NCBI RefSeq assembly: GCF_016583835.1
Contig: NZ_NRRW01000001.1
Coordinates: 1 to 64,000, forward strand
Length of the DNA: 64,000 nt
Origin: Thiococcus pfennigii
GTDB taxonomy: Bacteria > Pseudomonadota > Gammaproteobacteria > Chromatiales > Chromatiaceae
Reading direction: 5' to 3'
Positions 9,214 to 18,676 of this stretch are shown in pieces; the stretch's first letter is position 1; each line of letters begins with the position of its first letter. The position numbers were made by a program, and so were the translations under genes. The notes under the pieces are model-generated. The model saw only the letters and a list, made by a program, of their open reading frames with translations, searched no databases and was not told the DNA's origin.

Positions 9214-9558
9214 TCAGAAGGTGCCGCCGTTCCAGCCGAACAGGTGGCGGGGTGGGGCGGCGAACTCGATGTAGACCCGCTCGGCACCGATCTCCAACGC
9301 CTCGGCCAGCAGATCGCAGAGGGTGCGCGAGTACTCCGCTGTCCTATCCTCCGGCAGTCCGAGGCTCTTGAGCTCGAGGTAGGCGGCCGGCGCCGACGAA
9401 CCACCCAACGACAACGCGCGGCCGTCCTCGATCAGGACCATCACGTAGGCCTCGGGCTTGCCGAGCATCGCGGCGACGGTACCCGAGGCGTCGGCCAGCA
9501 GTGCGGCGCACTGCTCGGGCGGGATCTCGACGTTGGTGACGATACGCAGTGTGGGCAT
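9214..9558 (-). CDS. MIF/phenylpyruvate tautomerase family protein
   Basis: This 114-residue protein starts MPTLRIVTNV, so after Met removal Pro becomes the N-terminal residue, the catalytic base of the tautomerase superfamily. The body fits the MIF branch: the Lys of GKPEAYVMV, the GSSAPAAYLEL segment, and the C-terminal VYIEFAAPPRHLFGWNGGTF. The start is fixed by a strong aggagg ribosome site on the minus strand. The in-frame upstream extension to 9663 lacks such a site. The natural substrate is unknown. Confidence 0.88.
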   Translation of the reverse strand: MPTLRIVTNVEIPPEQCAALLADASGTVAAMLGKPEAYVMVLIEDGRALSLGGSSAPAAYLELKSLGLPEDRTAEYSRTLCDLLAEALEIGAERVYIEFAAPPRHLFGWNGGTF

Positions 9559-9735
9559 GAGAAACACCTCCTCGCGGTTGACGTGAGATGATTGGGATGG
9601 CGCTCCGGATCCGAGCGGCGGCATCGCGAGGCCCTCGCGGGCAGGACGGCGACGACGACGCACGACCGGCCGGTGACCTTCACAGTCGGCAGGCCCCGCC
9701 GCGGATGCGAATGACTACCGATGGAGAATCCCGAG

Positions 9736-10329
9736 ATGACACGACCCCTCGACGACCTGGCCCTCGATCAGCTGTTCCGCGCGGCGCGCAGCTACCCCAC
9801 CTGGCAGGATCGGCCGGTCTCGGATGACCAACTGCGCACCCTCTACGACCTGCTCAAGTGGGGCCCGACGAGCATGAACTGCCTGCCGGCCCGCTTCGTC
9901 TTCCTGCGCACGGAAGAGGCCAAGGCGCGACTCGTGCCAGCCCTGATGGCCGGCAACGTCGCGAAGGTCCAGGCCGCGCCTGTGACCGTGATCGTCGCCT
10001 ACGACGGGCGCTTCTTCGATGAGATGCCGAGGCTCTGGCCGCACGACGCGGACGCTGCGACCCTGTTCTCGGGCAATGCCCCGCTCGCCCAGACCACGGC
10101 CTTCCGCAACGCCACGCTGCAAGGGGCCTATCTGATCCTGGCCGCCCGCGCACTGGGGCTCGATGTCGGTCCGATGTCCGGGTTCGATCGCGCCAAGGTC
10201 GACGCCGAATTCTTCCCCGACGGGCGCCTACGCTCGAACTTCCTCGCCAATCTCGGCTACGGCGATGACTTGGGCCTCTTCCCCCGCGGCCCGCGGCTCG
10301 ACTTCGAGGAGGCCGTGACCCTGCTCTGA
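9736..10329 (+). CDS. rutE: Nitroreductase-family protein, RutE-like (malonic semialdehyde reductase type)
   Basis: The protein resembles RutE, an FMN-binding nitroreductase-fold enzyme that in E. coli reduces malonic semialdehyde during pyrimidine breakdown. Signatures are the [22 protein letters not shown]-binding segment, the [27 protein letters not shown] block and the FLANLGYGD end. The start at 9736 gives 197 residues, the usual length; an ATG at 9721 would add five. No other rut gene is nearby, so pyrimidine catabolism cannot be inferred; it may serve as a general NAD(P)H-dependent reductase. Confidence 0.85.
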   Translation: MTRPLDDLALDQLFRAARSYPTWQDRPVSDDQLRTLYDLLKWGPTSMNCLPARFVFLRTEEAKARLVPALMAGNVAKVQAAPVTVIVAYDGRFFDEMPRLWPHDADAATLFSGNAPLAQTTAFRNATLQGAYLILAARALGLDVGPMSGFDRAKVDAEFFPDGRLRSNFLANLGYGDDLGLFPRGPRLDFEEAVTLL

Positions 10330-10391
10330 GGCGCGCCGCACCCGAGCCGAGCGATCCCCATCTCGGCCGACGACGGGTCGGCCGTCTCCGG

Positions 10392-11789
10392 TCAGCGGCG
10401 GCGCTCGACGTGTTCGCGCAGCCGGCGGCGCTTCTTGATCTGGTGGGGCGTGAGCTTGTTGCGGCGCCCGGCGAAGGGATTGGCGCCACTGCGCAACTCG
10501 ATGCGCAGCGGCGTGCCCTGCAGGTCGAGCGCGCGGCGGAACCGGTTGACCAGGTAACGCTGGTAGCTCGCCGGCAGGGACTCGGTCTGGCTGCCGTGGA
10601 TGACGATCAGCGGCGGGTTGCGACCGCCCTGGTGGGCATAGCGCAGCTTGATCCGCCGACCGCGGACCAGGGGCGGCTGATGCTCCTGGACGGCCGCCTC
10701 GAGCAGCCGGGTCAGTTCCGGCGTCGAGAGGTCGCGCGTGGCGTTGGCGTAGACCCGATCGACCTCGTCTAAGAGCAGGCCGACGCCGCTGCCGTGCAGC
10801 GCCGAGACGAAGTGGTAGGCGGCGAAGTCGACGAAGGCGAGCTTGCGCCCGAGGTCGTCCTTGACGGCCTGGCGGGCCTGCGCATCGAGCCCGTCCCACT
10901 TGTTGACCGCCACGACCAGGGCGCGGCCGCTCTCGAGGATGTGCCCAGCCAGCGTCGCGTCGTGCTCCCCGATGCCGGCCCGCGCGTCGACCACCAGGAT
11001 CACCACGTGGCATGCGGCGATCGCCTGGAGGGTCTTGATGACGCTGAACTTCTCGATGGCGTCCTGGACCCGGGCGCGGCGTCGCACGCCGGCGGTGTCG
11101 ATCAGCGTGTAGCGACGGCCGAGGCGGTCGAACGGTATGAAGAGGCTGTCGCGGGTGGTGCCCGGGCTGTCGTAGGTGACGACCCGTTCCTCGCCCAGGA
11201 GCCGATTGATCAACGTCGACTTGCCGGCGTTCGGGCGCCCGACGATCGCGACCTGGATCCGCTCGGGACCTTCTTCGCCGGCCGCCGTCTCGTCGTCCCT
11301 CGCCAGGCCGGCCAACACCTGCTCGATCAGGGCGGTCACACCTCGCCCCTGGGCAGCGGCGATCGCCACCGGCTCGCCGAGGCCGAGCAGATGGAATTCC
11401 GCCGTCGCCAGGTCCGGATCGCGCTGGTCGGTCTTGTTGACCACGAGCGTCAGCGGCTTGCCGACGCGGCGCAGCCGCGCGGCGATCTCGACGTCGCCGG
11501 GCACGCAGCCGTCCTGGGCATCGACGAGGAACAGCAGGTGATCGGCCTCGGCGATGGCCCGCTCGACCTGGCCCTCCATCAGCGCCGCGAGGTCGCTCGT
11601 CTCACCGCCGAGGCCGCCGGTGTCGACGATGACGTAGGGGGCGGAGCCGACCCGCCCGATGCCGTATTGACGGTCGCGGGTCAGGCCCGGGGTATCGGCG
11701 ACCAGGGCGTCGCGGCTGCGGGTCAGGCGGTTGAACAGCGTCGACTTGCCGACGTTCGGACGACCGACGAGCGCGATGACGGGTAGCAT
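10392..11789 (-). CDS. der: Ribosome biogenesis GTPase Der (EngA)
   Basis: Der is a tandem GTPase needed for 50S subunit assembly. Two G domains are visible in the 465 residues. The first has [13 protein letters not shown] (G3) and NKTD; the second has [13 protein letters not shown] and NKWD. A KH-like C-terminal domain ends in a basic tail rich in Lys and Arg ([14 protein letters not shown]). It lies three bases after bamB on the same strand, in the order hisS-yfgM-bamB-der conserved in gammaproteobacteria. Confidence 0.97.
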   Translation of the reverse strand: MLPVIALVGRPNVGKSTLFNRLTRSRDALVADTPGLTRDRQYGIGRVGSAPYVIVDTGGLGGETSDLAALMEGQVERAIAEADHLLFLVDAQDGCVPGDVEIAARLRRVGKPLTLVVNKTDQRDPDLATAEFHLLGLGEPVAIAAAQGRGVTALIEQVLAGLARDDETAAGEEGPERIQVAIVGRPNAGKSTLINRLLGEERVVTYDSPGTTRDSLFIPFDRLGRRYTLIDTAGVRRRARVQDAIEKFSVIKTLQAIAACHVVILVVDARAGIGEHDATLAGHILESGRALVVAVNKWDGLDAQARQAVKDDLGRKLAFVDFAAYHFVSALHGSGVGLLLDEVDRVYANATRDLSTPELTRLLEAAVQEHQPPLVRGRRIKLRYAHQGGRNPPLIVIHGSQTESLPASYQRYLVNRFRRALDLQGTPLRIELRSGANPFAGRRNKLTPHQIKKRRRLREHVERRR

Positions 11790-11792
11790 GGG

Positions 11793-13115
11793 TCAGGGCG
11801 CCGGCACGGCCGGCACAGCGCCGGCCTCGGTGTCGGCCCGGTCGCTCATCGCAGACCCGCCGACCGCGGCGGTCGCGGCGCTCGGCTGGCCAAGCTGCCC
11901 GCCGCCGAGGGCCAACGCGGCGAGCGTACCATCGTCGGCGAAGACGTAGACGCGATCGCCGACGACCAGCGGGCGGGCCGTGACCGGACCCTTCGCGATC
12001 CGGATGCGGGCGGCGAGGTGTCCGTCGGCACGGGCGACCCCGTGCAGCCAGCCGTCGTAGTCGCCGACCAGGACGAGGTCGCCGAGCAGGGCCGGGGCGC
12101 TGAGACGCCGGTGCGCGAGCTGCTCTTGACGCCAACGCCCGGCACCGCGCTCGCGATCGGCAGCCCACAGGTGGTCGTCGGCATCGGTGACGTAGAGGGT
12201 ATTCGGGTCGGCGACGAGGCCGGCGTAGACCGACAGGGTCCGCCGCCACAGGACGACGCCGGACTCCAGATCGACGGCCGCGAGGTCACCGTTGTAGGTG
12301 CCGACGTAGACGGTGTCGTCGAGGACTACCGGATCGGCATCGAGGTCGGTGATGCGCTCCAGCTCGGAGCGCCCGGTCGGTGGCGTGACCCGAGTCGTCC
12401 ACAGCGGGACCCCGTCGGCGAGGTCGAGCTTGACGAGTCGCCCGCCGGTGAGCCCGACGATCGCGCCCGAGGGCGTGATGGCCGGGCTGCTGCTGCCGCG
12501 CAGGATCAGGACCGGGGCCTGATTGAGGAAGCGCCAGCGGACCTCGCCGGTGGCCGCATCGAAGCCGTAGACGTTATCGTCGAGGGTGTGGACGACGATC
12601 AGGTCGTCGGCGAATCGCGGCACCGAGAGGATCTCGCTCTCGGCGCGCGCGCGCCACAGTTGCGTGCCGTCGACTGCGGAGAGGGCGATCAGGTCGCCGT
12701 TCGTCGTGCCGAGGACGACCCGACCGCCTTCGCTCGCCGGCCCGCTGCTGAGCGGCACGCCGAGGTCGGCGCGCCAGATCGGACGGCCCTCGTTGGGGTC
12801 GACCGCGATGACCAGGCCGCGCGCGTCGGCAGCGAAGATCCGCCCGTCGCCGAGGGCCGGGACCAGATAGAGCCGCCGCTTGTCGGTGCCGCGCCCGACG
12901 TCGCGCCGCCACAGCACCCGCAGGTCGACATCGGGGGTGAACTTGGCGAGCGGCGTCGGCGGATTGGGATCCTTGTCCCCCCCGAACCAGGACAGCGACG
13001 AACACCCGCCCAGGGCGACGGCCGCGACGAGGCAGAGGACGAGGCGGACGAGGGTGGCGTCTCCCCGGTTCCATCGGCGGAAGCTGTTCAATTCTCTGGC
13101 CCTCTGGGTTGTCAC
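11793..13115 (-). CDS. bamB: Outer membrane protein assembly factor BamB
   Basis: BamB is a lipoprotein of the BAM complex that inserts beta-barrel proteins into the outer membrane. The hydrophobic stretch VLCLVAAVALGGCSS ends in a lipobox (LGGC). The rest is a PQQ-like beta-propeller with repeats such as LIALSAVDGTQLWRARA, DNVYGFDAATGEVRWRF and AAVDLESGVVLWRR. The chosen ATG leaves about 25 residues before the signal core, so a later start (for example the TTG nine codons in) is possible. A C-terminal extension after the propeller is Ala/Pro-rich. It sits between yfgM and der. Confidence 0.95.
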   Translation of the reverse strand: MTTQRARELNSFRRWNRGDATLVRLVLCLVAAVALGGCSSLSWFGGDKDPNPPTPLAKFTPDVDLRVLWRRDVGRGTDKRRLYLVPALGDGRIFAADARGLVIAVDPNEGRPIWRADLGVPLSSGPASEGGRVVLGTTNGDLIALSAVDGTQLWRARAESEILSVPRFADDLIVVHTLDDNVYGFDAATGEVRWRFLNQAPVLILRGSSSPAITPSGAIVGLTGGRLVKLDLADGVPLWTTRVTPPTGRSELERITDLDADPVVLDDTVYVGTYNGDLAAVDLESGVVLWRRTLSVYAGLVADPNTLYVTDADDHLWAADRERGAGRWRQEQLAHRRLSAPALLGDLVLVGDYDGWLHGVARADGHLAARIRIAKGPVTARPLVVGDRVYVFADDGTLAALALGGGQLGQPSAATAAVGGSAMSDRADTEAGAVPAVPAP

Positions 13116-13146
13116 GCAGTGGTGTTGGGGCGGCGCCGGGCTGCCG

Positions 13147-13782
13147 TCAGCCGGCCGCCGGCAGGTTGGCCAGCTTGATCTCGATCAGCTGGGCCTGGCT
13201 GGCGCCGCTCGCGAGCGCCTCGCGATAGGCCGTGCGCGCCCCCTCGAGGTCGCCCCGGGCCGCCGCGATGTCCCCGCGTAGTGCCGCGATCTCGCCGGCG
13301 AAGGCGCCGCCGGCATCGAGGCCGGCGAGGATGGCATCGGCGCCCTCGAGGTCCTGCTCGTCGATCAGGATGCGTGCGAGACGCAGTGCGGCGATGTCGG
13401 CCAAGGCCGGATCCGGGGCCTCGTCGATCGCCTGCCCGAGCGCCTCCTTCGCGGCCTCGCGGTCGTCCCCCGCGAGCGCGACGCGGGCCATCACGAGCGA
13501 GCCGAGCGCCGCATAGGGGGTGCCGCCGAAGTCCTCGTGCAGCCGCTTGGTCAGCTGGCTCGCCGCGGCCGCATCCGCGTCGCTCCGACTCGCGACCGCG
13601 AGCAGTTGCTCGAAGGTCGCCGAGGCCTGCTGGGCGCGGTTCTCCTGATGGTCCTGCCAGGCGCGCCAGCCGAACACGGCGACCAGGCCGAAGACGAGCC
13701 CCGCGGCGACGGCGAGCCCGTTCTCCTTCCACCACTGCTTGATCGCCTCGACCTTCTCTTCGTCGGTTTCGTATTGAGCCAC
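13147..13782 (-). CDS. yfgM: YfgM-like TPR membrane protein (BamB partner)
   Basis: This 211-residue protein has one N-terminal membrane helix (about residues 23-43, GLAVAAGLVFGLVAVFGW) and a periplasmic tetratricopeptide region. The start VAQYETDEEKVEAIKQWWKENG is the family hallmark. Initiation is at GTG 13782, with gggaga upstream; the open frame further upstream belongs to no recognised protein. YfgM is known to join the SecYEG-associated periplasmic chaperone network (PpiD). It lies between hisS and bamB as in E. coli. Confidence 0.92.
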   Translation of the reverse strand: MAQYETDEEKVEAIKQWWKENGLAVAAGLVFGLVAVFGWRAWQDHQENRAQQASATFEQLLAVASRSDADAAAASQLTKRLHEDFGGTPYAALGSLVMARVALAGDDREAAKEALGQAIDEAPDPALADIAALRLARILIDEQDLEGADAILAGLDAGGAFAGEIAALRGDIAAARGDLEGARTAYREALASGASQAQLIEIKLANLPAAG

Positions 13783-13844
13783 GATGCTCTCCCGTGAATC
13801 GCGATTGATCGGTTGCCGCGGGGCGCTGCCGCGCCCAACCCCAG

Positions 13845-15107
13845 TCAGCCCTGGCCGGCCAGGTAGTCCGGCAGTTCGTCCAATGCCACCAGCGTCTGCT
13901 CGGCCTCCGCGCGCAGCGGCTTGACGCCGACGACCCCGGCGGCGAGTTCGGCCTCGCCGAGGACCAACGCGTAGCGTGCCCCGCTGCGGTCGGCCTTCTT
14001 GAACTGGCTCTTGAAGCTGCCGCCGCCGCAATGACACATCAGACGCAGCCCCGGGCAGGCGTCGCGCAGGTCCTCGGCGATCTGCAGGGCGCGCGCCTGG
14101 GCGGCCTCGCCGACGGCGACCAGATAGGCATCGAGGGACTGCGCCGGGGCCGAGTCGGCCTGTTCGATCAGGCCGATCAGGCGTTCCACGCCCATCGCGA
14201 AGCCGACCGCCGGCGTCGCCCGACCGCCGAGCTGCTCGACGAGACCGTCGTAGCGCCCGCCGGCGCAGACGGTGCCCTGGGCGCCGAGTTCGTCGGTGAT
14301 CCACTCGAAGACGCTGCGGTTGTAGTAATCGAGGCCGCGCACGAGCCGCGGGTTGTGCACGTAGGCGATGCCGGCCGCCTCGAGCCCGGCGCAGAGCTGC
14401 TCGAAGTGCCCGTGCGACTCGGCGCCCAGGTGGTCGAGCAGCCGCGGTGCGTCGACGAGGACCGCTTGGGTCCCCGGGTCCTTCGAGTCGAGCACGCGCA
14501 GCGGGTTCGTCGACAGGCGCTGGCGGCTGTCCTCGTCGAGCCGCTCGCGATGCCGCTCGAGGAAGGCGACCAGCTCCGCGCGGTAGGCGAGCCGCTCGGG
14601 CCCGTCGCCGAGCGTGTTGACCTCTAGGCGCAGCCCGGTGAGGCCGAGGGCCTGCCAGAGTCGCCGGGTCATCAGGATGACCTCCAGGTCGATGTCCGGG
14701 CCGGCCAGGCCGAAGACTTCGACGCCGATCTGGTGGAACTGCCGATAGCGACCGCGCTGGGGGCGCTCGTGGCGAAACATCGGCCCTTGGTACCAGAGGC
14801 GTTGAGGCTGGCTCAGCAGGCCGTTCTCGATGGCCGCGCGCACGCAGCTCGCGGTGCCCTCGGGGCGCAGGCTGAGGCTGCCGCCGTTACGGTCATCGAA
14901 ACTGTACATCTCCTTCTCGACGATGTCGGTGACCTCGCCGATCGAGCGTTTGAAGAGCTCGGTGACCTCGACCAGCGGCGTACGGATCTCGCTGTAGCCA
15001 TAGGCGGCGAGGATCCTCCGGGCCTGGGCCTCGAGGTGTTGCCAGAGGGGCGTCTGCGCCGGGAGGATGTCGTGCATCCCCCGGATCGCCTGGATGTTCT
15101 TCGTCAT
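13845..15107 (-). CDS. hisS: Histidine--tRNA ligase
   Basis: This class II aminoacyl-tRNA synthetase has 420 residues. It opens with [12 protein letters not shown] and shows motif 2 ([11 protein letters not shown] with the [21 protein letters not shown] loop). The histidine-binding loops [15 protein letters not shown] and [14 protein letters not shown] follow, then motif 3 ([12 protein letters not shown]), and the anticodon-binding domain lies at the C-terminus. It is 48 bp from rodZ and 62 bp from yfgM, in one transcription unit. Confidence 0.97.
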   Translation of the reverse strand: MTKNIQAIRGMHDILPAQTPLWQHLEAQARRILAAYGYSEIRTPLVEVTELFKRSIGEVTDIVEKEMYSFDDRNGGSLSLRPEGTASCVRAAIENGLLSQPQRLWYQGPMFRHERPQRGRYRQFHQIGVEVFGLAGPDIDLEVILMTRRLWQALGLTGLRLEVNTLGDGPERLAYRAELVAFLERHRERLDEDSRQRLSTNPLRVLDSKDPGTQAVLVDAPRLLDHLGAESHGHFEQLCAGLEAAGIAYVHNPRLVRGLDYYNRSVFEWITDELGAQGTVCAGGRYDGLVEQLGGRATPAVGFAMGVERLIGLIEQADSAPAQSLDAYLVAVGEAAQARALQIAEDLRDACPGLRLMCHCGGGSFKSQFKKADRSGARYALVLGEAELAAGVVGVKPLRAEAEQTLVALDELPDYLAGQG

Positions 15108-15155
15108 CTGAATCGAACTGTTGTGGGGCCGTATGGGATCGATCGACGGAGCGCC

Positions 15156-16073
15156 TCAGCGGGCCGCCGTCGGATCGAGCGTGAAGCGGGCGACGTTGCC
15201 GCGCGCGCGGCTCGCCAGGTCGAACGGCTCGCCGTCGATCCTGATGGTCGCGGCGGCGGCGTTGCCGATGATGATGGAGTAGGGCGGGGAGCCGCCGAGG
15301 ACACGGCGATCACCCTTGCCCATCTCGCCGAATAGCTTGAACTCGCCCGTCGCATCGCGGATGTCGACCCAGCAGGGCCCATCGAAGACGAGCACGACCT
15401 CGACCGGGGCGGGGGCCGCGGGCGCCTCGTCCCCGGCGGCCGGCGGGCTGGGCGACGTCGGGGCCTCGACGATCGGCGCCGGCGCGACGGGCAGTTCATC
15501 CGTCGGCGGGTCTGGGGCCGGGTCTGGGGCCGAGGGCACCTCGTCGGGGGCGCGCGGCGGGCCCTGCGGGACCTCGGGCGGATCGTCTGGGGCCTCGATG
15601 AGGGCTGGGGCCGTCGGCCCGGTCTCCTCGACCTCGGTGATGTCGAGCGGGCCCTGCCGGCCCTGCCACCAGAGCCCGAGCAGGACCAGAAGCCCGATCA
15701 CGATGACGAGGGTCGCGACCCGAAAGAGCGGGCTGCCGCTGCCGTCGGACCGGGCGCTGTGCCCAGTGCCGCGCGTCGCCGCCCGCTCCAAGGCCGGGCT
15801 CGCGGCTCGGTACGCCTGGAGCAAGGGTTCGGGGTCCAGGCCGAGCAGCCGCGCGTAATTGCGCAGATAACCGGTCACGAAGACCGGTGCCGGCAACTCG
15901 GCATAGCGATCTTGCTCCAGCGCCTCGAGCAGTGCCGGGGCCAGGTGCAGCTCGGCGGCGACCCGCTCGGGGGTCAGCCCGCGCGCCTCGCGCTCCTGAC
16001 GCAGCCAGTGACCGGGACCCGCGCCAAGTTCGCGGGTCGATGGGTGCTCGGAATTGGCGGATGGCTCGGTCAT
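15156..16073 (-). CDS. rodZ: RodZ-like helix-turn-helix membrane protein
   Basis: RodZ links MreB to the membrane and controls rod shape. The N-terminal HTH reads LRQEREARGLTPERVAAELHLAPALLEALEQDRYAELPAPVFVTGYLRNYARLLGLD in family order (residues about 20-80; given as landmarks). A membrane helix near residues 115-135 (VATLVIVIGLLVLLGLWW) leads to a Pro/Ala/Asp-rich linker and a C-terminal DUF4115 domain with FDGPCWVDIRDATG. The gene lies between pilW and hisS, its usual place. Confidence 0.93.
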   Translation of the reverse strand: MTEPSANSEHPSTRELGAGPGHWLRQEREARGLTPERVAAELHLAPALLEALEQDRYAELPAPVFVTGYLRNYARLLGLDPEPLLQAYRAASPALERAATRGTGHSARSDGSGSPLFRVATLVIVIGLLVLLGLWWQGRQGPLDITEVEETGPTAPALIEAPDDPPEVPQGPPRAPDEVPSAPDPAPDPPTDELPVAPAPIVEAPTSPSPPAAGDEAPAAPAPVEVVLVFDGPCWVDIRDATGEFKLFGEMGKGDRRVLGGSPPYSIIIGNAAAATIRIDGEPFDLASRARGNVARFTLDPTAAR

Positions 16074-16144
16074 ATCGAGGTCGTGAAACGGTTGCCGTGA
16101 AGAACGCCGCCGGGGCTCGCCCTCGCTCGCCCTAGGGGGACGGG

Positions 16145-16921
16145 TCAGAGTTCGAGGACCTCGGGAGCGTCGGGGAAGCCCTTGCGCAGGTACTCGGTGT
16201 AGACATTCGCCTGCTTACGGTTGCCAAGCGCCTTCTCGACCCGCACCGCGAGCAACAGCGCCCTGGGGTTGAGCTGACCGCCCTGCATCAGGCGCTCGAG
16301 ATACCCCTGAGCCGACTTGTAGTCACCACGCGCGTACTGGATCTCGGCCATCTGGTAGAGGGCCGGGGCGAAACGCGGCTCGCGGGTCAGCGCCTGGCGC
16401 AGGTAGTTCTCGCCCTTGGTCTTGTCCCCCGCACCGACGGCGCACAGGCCGGCATTGGTCAGGGCCAGCGCCGGCGTATTGTACAAGGGGTTGGCGAGCG
16501 CCTCGGCGAACTGGGCGTCGGCCTCGGCGTAGCGTTTCTGAGCACAGAGGAAGGCGCCCCAGGCGTTGCGGATGTCGGGGTTGTTCGGCTCCAGCTCGAT
16601 CGCCCGTCGAAAATGGGTCTCGGCGAGCGCGTCCTCGCGCAGACGCTGCAGGATGACGGCCGCCACATAGTGGGCGCGGGCGTTGTTGCGGTCGAGTTCC
16701 AAGGCACGGCGCGCCCGGTCGAGGGCCGGGTCCATCTGACCGATGCGATAGTATTCGGAGGCGAGCGCGACATAGAGGTCGGCCGGGCTGTCGGTCTCCT
16801 GGGCACTGAGCTTGCCGATGCCCTCGCCGCTGGACTGGTTCTGAGGGGTCGCGCAGGCGCCGAGCAGCGTGCAGAATCCGATCGTCACGGCCAGACGCGG
16901 CAACCGCATCACCGCGGTCAT
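16145..16921 (-). CDS. pilW: Type IV pilus biogenesis/stability lipoprotein PilW (PilF)
   Basis: This 258-residue protein has a signal peptide ending in the lipobox LLGACATP, followed by several tetratricopeptide repeats (for example AHYVAAVILQRLREDALAETHF and NAWGAFLCAQKRYAEADAQF). The family is the pilotin that helps PilQ secretin assembly in type IV pili. The ATG overlaps the rlmN stop (ATGA) and fixes the start; the longer frame upstream is a shadow of rlmN. No other pilus gene is nearby, as is usual for this gene. Confidence 0.93.
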   Translation of the reverse strand: MTAVMRLPRLAVTIGFCTLLGACATPQNQSSGEGIGKLSAQETDSPADLYVALASEYYRIGQMDPALDRARRALELDRNNARAHYVAAVILQRLREDALAETHFRRAIELEPNNPDIRNAWGAFLCAQKRYAEADAQFAEALANPLYNTPALALTNAGLCAVGAGDKTKGENYLRQALTREPRFAPALYQMAEIQYARGDYKSAQGYLERLMQGGQLNPRALLLAVRVEKALGNRKQANVYTEYLRKGFPDAPEVLEL

Positions 16922-18036
16922 GGCCGAGCCCCCTCGGCGCCTCTCGCCGCCGCGCCAGCCAGGGGTGGCCGGCGACGCTGCACCAGACCGACGAGCTGGC
17001 CGCAGGCGGCGGCGATCTCCTCGCCGCGTGTCTTGCGCGTCGTGGCCACCAGGCCGGAACGCAGCAGCCGCTGGCGGAAGGCCTCGACCCGCTCGGGCGG
17101 CGAGGTCGCGAAGCCGCTCCCCGGGAATGGGTTGAAGGGGATGAGGTTGACCTTCGAGGGGGTCCCTTCGAGCAGCCGGATCAGCTGCTTGGCTTCGCCG
17201 AGGCCGTCGTTGACACCATCGAGCATCACGTATTCCCAGGTGATCCGACGTCGCCGGTCGCCGCGCAGATAGGCCTTGCAGGCCGGTACCAGTGCCTCCA
17301 GCGGGTACTTGCGATTGATCGGAACCAACTCGTCGCGCAACGCGTTGGTCGGCGCGTGCAGCGAGACGGCCAGCGCGACGTCGCTGACGATGCCCAGACG
17401 GGCGATGTTCGGGACGATGCCAGAGGTGCTGAGGGTCACCCGATATTTCGAGAGCATGTAGGCGTAGTCGTCGCGGAGGATATCGATCGTCGCGACGACC
17501 GCCTCGAAATTGGCCAGCGGCTCGCCCATGCCCATGAAGACGACATTGCTCGGCGCCACGCCCAGGCGACGGGTCGCGTACCAGACCTGGCCGACGATCT
17601 CGGCGAGGCGCAGGTTGCGGGCGAACCCCTGCCGGGCGGTGGCGCAGAAGGCGCAATCGAGCGCGCAGCCGACCTGCGAGGAGATGCACAGGGTCCGCCG
17701 CCCGGTCTCCGGGATGAAGACGGTCTCGATGCGCTGGCCGTCACCGACCTCGGTCAGCCACTTGATGGTCCCGTCAGGTGCCGGCTGTTCCAAGACGACC
17801 CGCGGCAGCGCGACCGTGCAGGTCGCGGCCAGCCGTTGGCGGAGCGGCTTGGAGAGATCCGTCATGGCCTCGAAGTCGGTGAGGCCATGCTTGTGGATCC
17901 ACTTGAACAGGTTGCGGCCGTGGAACAGCTTGTAGCCCCAACCCTGGACCAGCGACTCGATGCCGGCGCGGGTCAGATCCAGGAGGTCGATCGGGGCGTC
18001 CGCCGGGCCGCGGCCCGTGTCACCGGGTGCGCTCAC
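16918..18036 (-). CDS. rlmN: Dual-specificity RNA methyltransferase RlmN
   Basis: RlmN is a radical SAM enzyme that methylates C2 of A2503 in 23S rRNA and A37 in some tRNAs. The [13 protein letters not shown] cluster (CxxxCxxC) binds the 4Fe-4S centre. The cysteine in [10 protein letters not shown] near the C-terminus corresponds to the methyl-carrying residue. GTG 18036, preceded by ggaggggg, gives 372 residues and reaches into the end of ndk; the frame also opens upstream to 18108 inside ndk. It overlaps pilW at its 3' end. Confidence 0.95.
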   Translation of the reverse strand: MSAPGDTGRGPADAPIDLLDLTRAGIESLVQGWGYKLFHGRNLFKWIHKHGLTDFEAMTDLSKPLRQRLAATCTVALPRVVLEQPAPDGTIKWLTEVGDGQRIETVFIPETGRRTLCISSQVGCALDCAFCATARQGFARNLRLAEIVGQVWYATRRLGVAPSNVVFMGMGEPLANFEAVVATIDILRDDYAYMLSKYRVTLSTSGIVPNIARLGIVSDVALAVSLHAPTNALRDELVPINRKYPLEALVPACKAYLRGDRRRRITWEYVMLDGVNDGLGEAKQLIRLLEGTPSKVNLIPFNPFPGSGFATSPPERVEAFRQRLLRSGLVATTRKTRGEEIAAACGQLVGLVQRRRPPLAGAAARGAEGARP

Positions 18037-18448
18037 AAACCCCCTCCGGGAAGAAGAACCCGATCTCGACGGCGGCGGTCTCGGGGGCGTCCGAGCCGTG
18101 GACGGCATTCTCGGTCAGCGAATCGGCGAAGTCGGCGCGGATCGTGCCCGGGGCCGCCTTGGCCGGGTCGGTCGCGCCCATCACCTCGCGGTTGCGGGCG
18201 ACGGCGTCCTCGCCCTCGAGGACCTGCACCATCACCGGGCCCGAGGTCATGAAGTCGACGAGTTCGCCGAAGAAGGGGCGCTCCTGGTGCACGGCGTAGA
18301 AGGCGCTCGCCTGCTCGCGGGTGAGGTGGAGCATCCGGGCCGCGACGATGCGCAGGCCGGCCGCCTCGAAGCGCGCCAGGATCGCGCCGATCGCGTTGTT
18401 CGCGACGGCATTGGGCTTGATGATCGAGAGGGTGCGTTCGACGGCCAT
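18020..18448 (-). CDS. ndk: Nucleoside-diphosphate kinase
   Basis: Ndk equilibrates nucleoside di- and triphosphates through a phosphohistidine. The 142-residue protein starts [21 protein letters not shown] and shows the [18 protein letters not shown] motif; the catalytic His is in [11 protein letters not shown]. It is upstream of rlmN on the same strand and overlaps its preferred start, which indicates translational coupling. The ndk-rlmN-pilW-rodZ order is conserved in gammaproteobacteria. Confidence 0.97.
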   Translation of the reverse strand: MAVERTLSIIKPNAVANNAIGAILARFEAAGLRIVAARMLHLTREQASAFYAVHQERPFFGELVDFMTSGPVMVQVLEGEDAVARNREVMGATDPAKAAPGTIRADFADSLTENAVHGSDAPETAAVEIGFFFPEGVCERTR

Positions 18449-18504
18449 GATGACTCCAAATGATCGGTTGCTTGGTCTTTATCGAGGTTGAGGATCGGTT
18501 CGAC

Positions 18505-18529
18505 GACCGGCCGCATTTCGCGGCCGGTC
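18505..18529. terminator. 10-bp hairpin upstream of ndk
   Basis: The arms gaccggccgc (18505-18514) and gcggccggtc (18520-18529) are exact complements with loop atttc. On the minus strand it lies after the YibE/F-like gene and before ndk, so it may terminate the former or sit in the ndk leader. No T-run follows. Confidence 0.4.
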
Positions 18530-18676
18530 CAGAAAGGCAGGGGACGGCGCCGGCGGATCGCTCGACGGGCCGGCGGGCGCCAGCGAGTTGCCAAGTCTAC
18601 CGAGAGCCCAGGGGCGGGGCAATCGTTGGTGCGCAGCTCGGCATCCCTGGCCGAGTCCGCCGTGCCGGCGGGACGC